A stretch of DNA of 64,000 nucleotides from Vogesella margarita (lineage in GTDB: Bacteria > Pseudomonadota > Gammaproteobacteria > Burkholderiales > Chromobacteriaceae), in assembly GCF_028548475.1 (NCBI RefSeq), contig NZ_JAQQLE010000006.1:1-64000 (forward strand), read 5' to 3'. Position numbers and translations under genes: made by a program. The notes under the pieces were generated by a model. The model had not been told where the DNA came from. It searched no databases and was given only the letters and a program-made list of their open reading frames with translations. Of this stretch, positions 63,834 to 64,000 are shown piece after piece (within the stretch, counting starts at the first letter, position 1; every line of letters begins with the position of its first letter).

Positions 63834-64000
63834 TCAAGGTTGCCGCCACAGGCCGGGCAGCGGGTAACGGCAGGGCAAGCCGGCCATGGCGCGCGACAGC
63901 GCATAGGCGCCCAGCAACACCAGTGTGGCGTGGATCACGGTGAAATACAGGATCAGCAGCACCCAGGTGACCGGCTGCTGCAGATCGCCCAGCCACACCA
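63834..64000 (-). CDS. C-terminal part of an unidentified membrane protein (runs off the window)
   Basis: An open frame enters from the right edge and ends at a TGA (63834-63836), 17 bp before the norD start. It shows 54 residues with a hydrophobic helix (TWVLLILYFTVIHATLVLLG) and a Pro/Arg-rich tail (LPCRYPLPGLWRQP). The gene continues beyond the window; position suggests a nor-cluster gene, but the fragment does not match the C-terminus of NorB or NorE that I know. Confidence 0.6.
   Translation of the reverse strand, partial: VWLGDLQQPVTWVLLILYFTVIHATLVLLGAYALSRAMAGLPCRYPLPGLWRQP

Overview
The window is about 65% GC and looks like the chromosome of a betaproteobacterium of the order Neisseriales, probably Chromobacteriaceae (Vogesella/Chromobacterium-like). 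The reasons are the pepA-holC / lptFG-glnD and uvrA / MFS / ssb neighbourhoods, the style of the proteins, and a complete cytochrome cd1 denitrification cluster. The genus is inferred; there is no rRNA here to confirm it.

Layout. 1-540: the end of a tandem tRNA-Val(TAC)/tRNA-Asp(GTC) array. 600-19940: mostly housekeeping genes (MarR regulator and YbdK; nuclease, cobalamin adenosyltransferase, an odd Ala/acidic protein, HolC, PepA; LptF/LptG/GlnD; a chemoreceptor; UvrA, a YajR-like transporter, SSB). 20120-27850: accessory genes (AhpD-like protein, DHA2 efflux pump, TehB-like methyltransferase, LysR regulator, DUF2939 protein, a large GGDEF-EAL protein, DUF2325 protein). 28025-48204: a 20-kb sulfur region. 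It holds a methionine-import plus reverse-transsulfuration operon (metNIQ, cystathionine beta-synthase, cystathionine gamma-lyase/synthase), a homocysteine methyltransferase, an amino-acid ABC pair without its ATPase, and a 2OG-Fe(II) oxygenase. It also holds a rhodanese, a serine acetyltransferase, a family 2A encapsulin shell with its cysteine desulfurase cargo, and tauABCD. Two c-di-GMP-type proteins (HD-GYP and a degenerate EAL) sit inside this region. 48353-64000: a denitrification region with a DNR-type regulator, nirN, nirJ, nirGH, nirDL, nirF, nirC, nirM, nirS and norD. It is split by a diguanylate cyclase, an EamA transporter and a small membrane protein. FNR/DNR boxes lie in front of nirS and nirJ.

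How the parts work together. The sulfur region can import methionine and taurine, recycle homocysteine, make O-acetylserine and cysteine, and mobilise sulfane sulfur from cysteine inside a protein nanocompartment. The nir genes encode nitrite reductase NirS, its electron donors and almost the whole heme d1 pathway (nirE was not found in the window). They are probably switched on by the adjacent DNR under low oxygen and NO.

The most unusual signal is not a gene. The 10-mer TGCGGCCAAC (extended consensus TTGCGGCCAAC[C/G]TT) occurs about 41 times by hand count on both strands. It falls in all three reading frames inside genes, and in five intergenic places two copies face each other as a perfect inverted repeat, often placed like a terminator. 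This is how DNA uptake sequences behave in Neisseriaceae, but the sequence is unrelated to the dialects I know. It is the best candidate here for an undescribed system.
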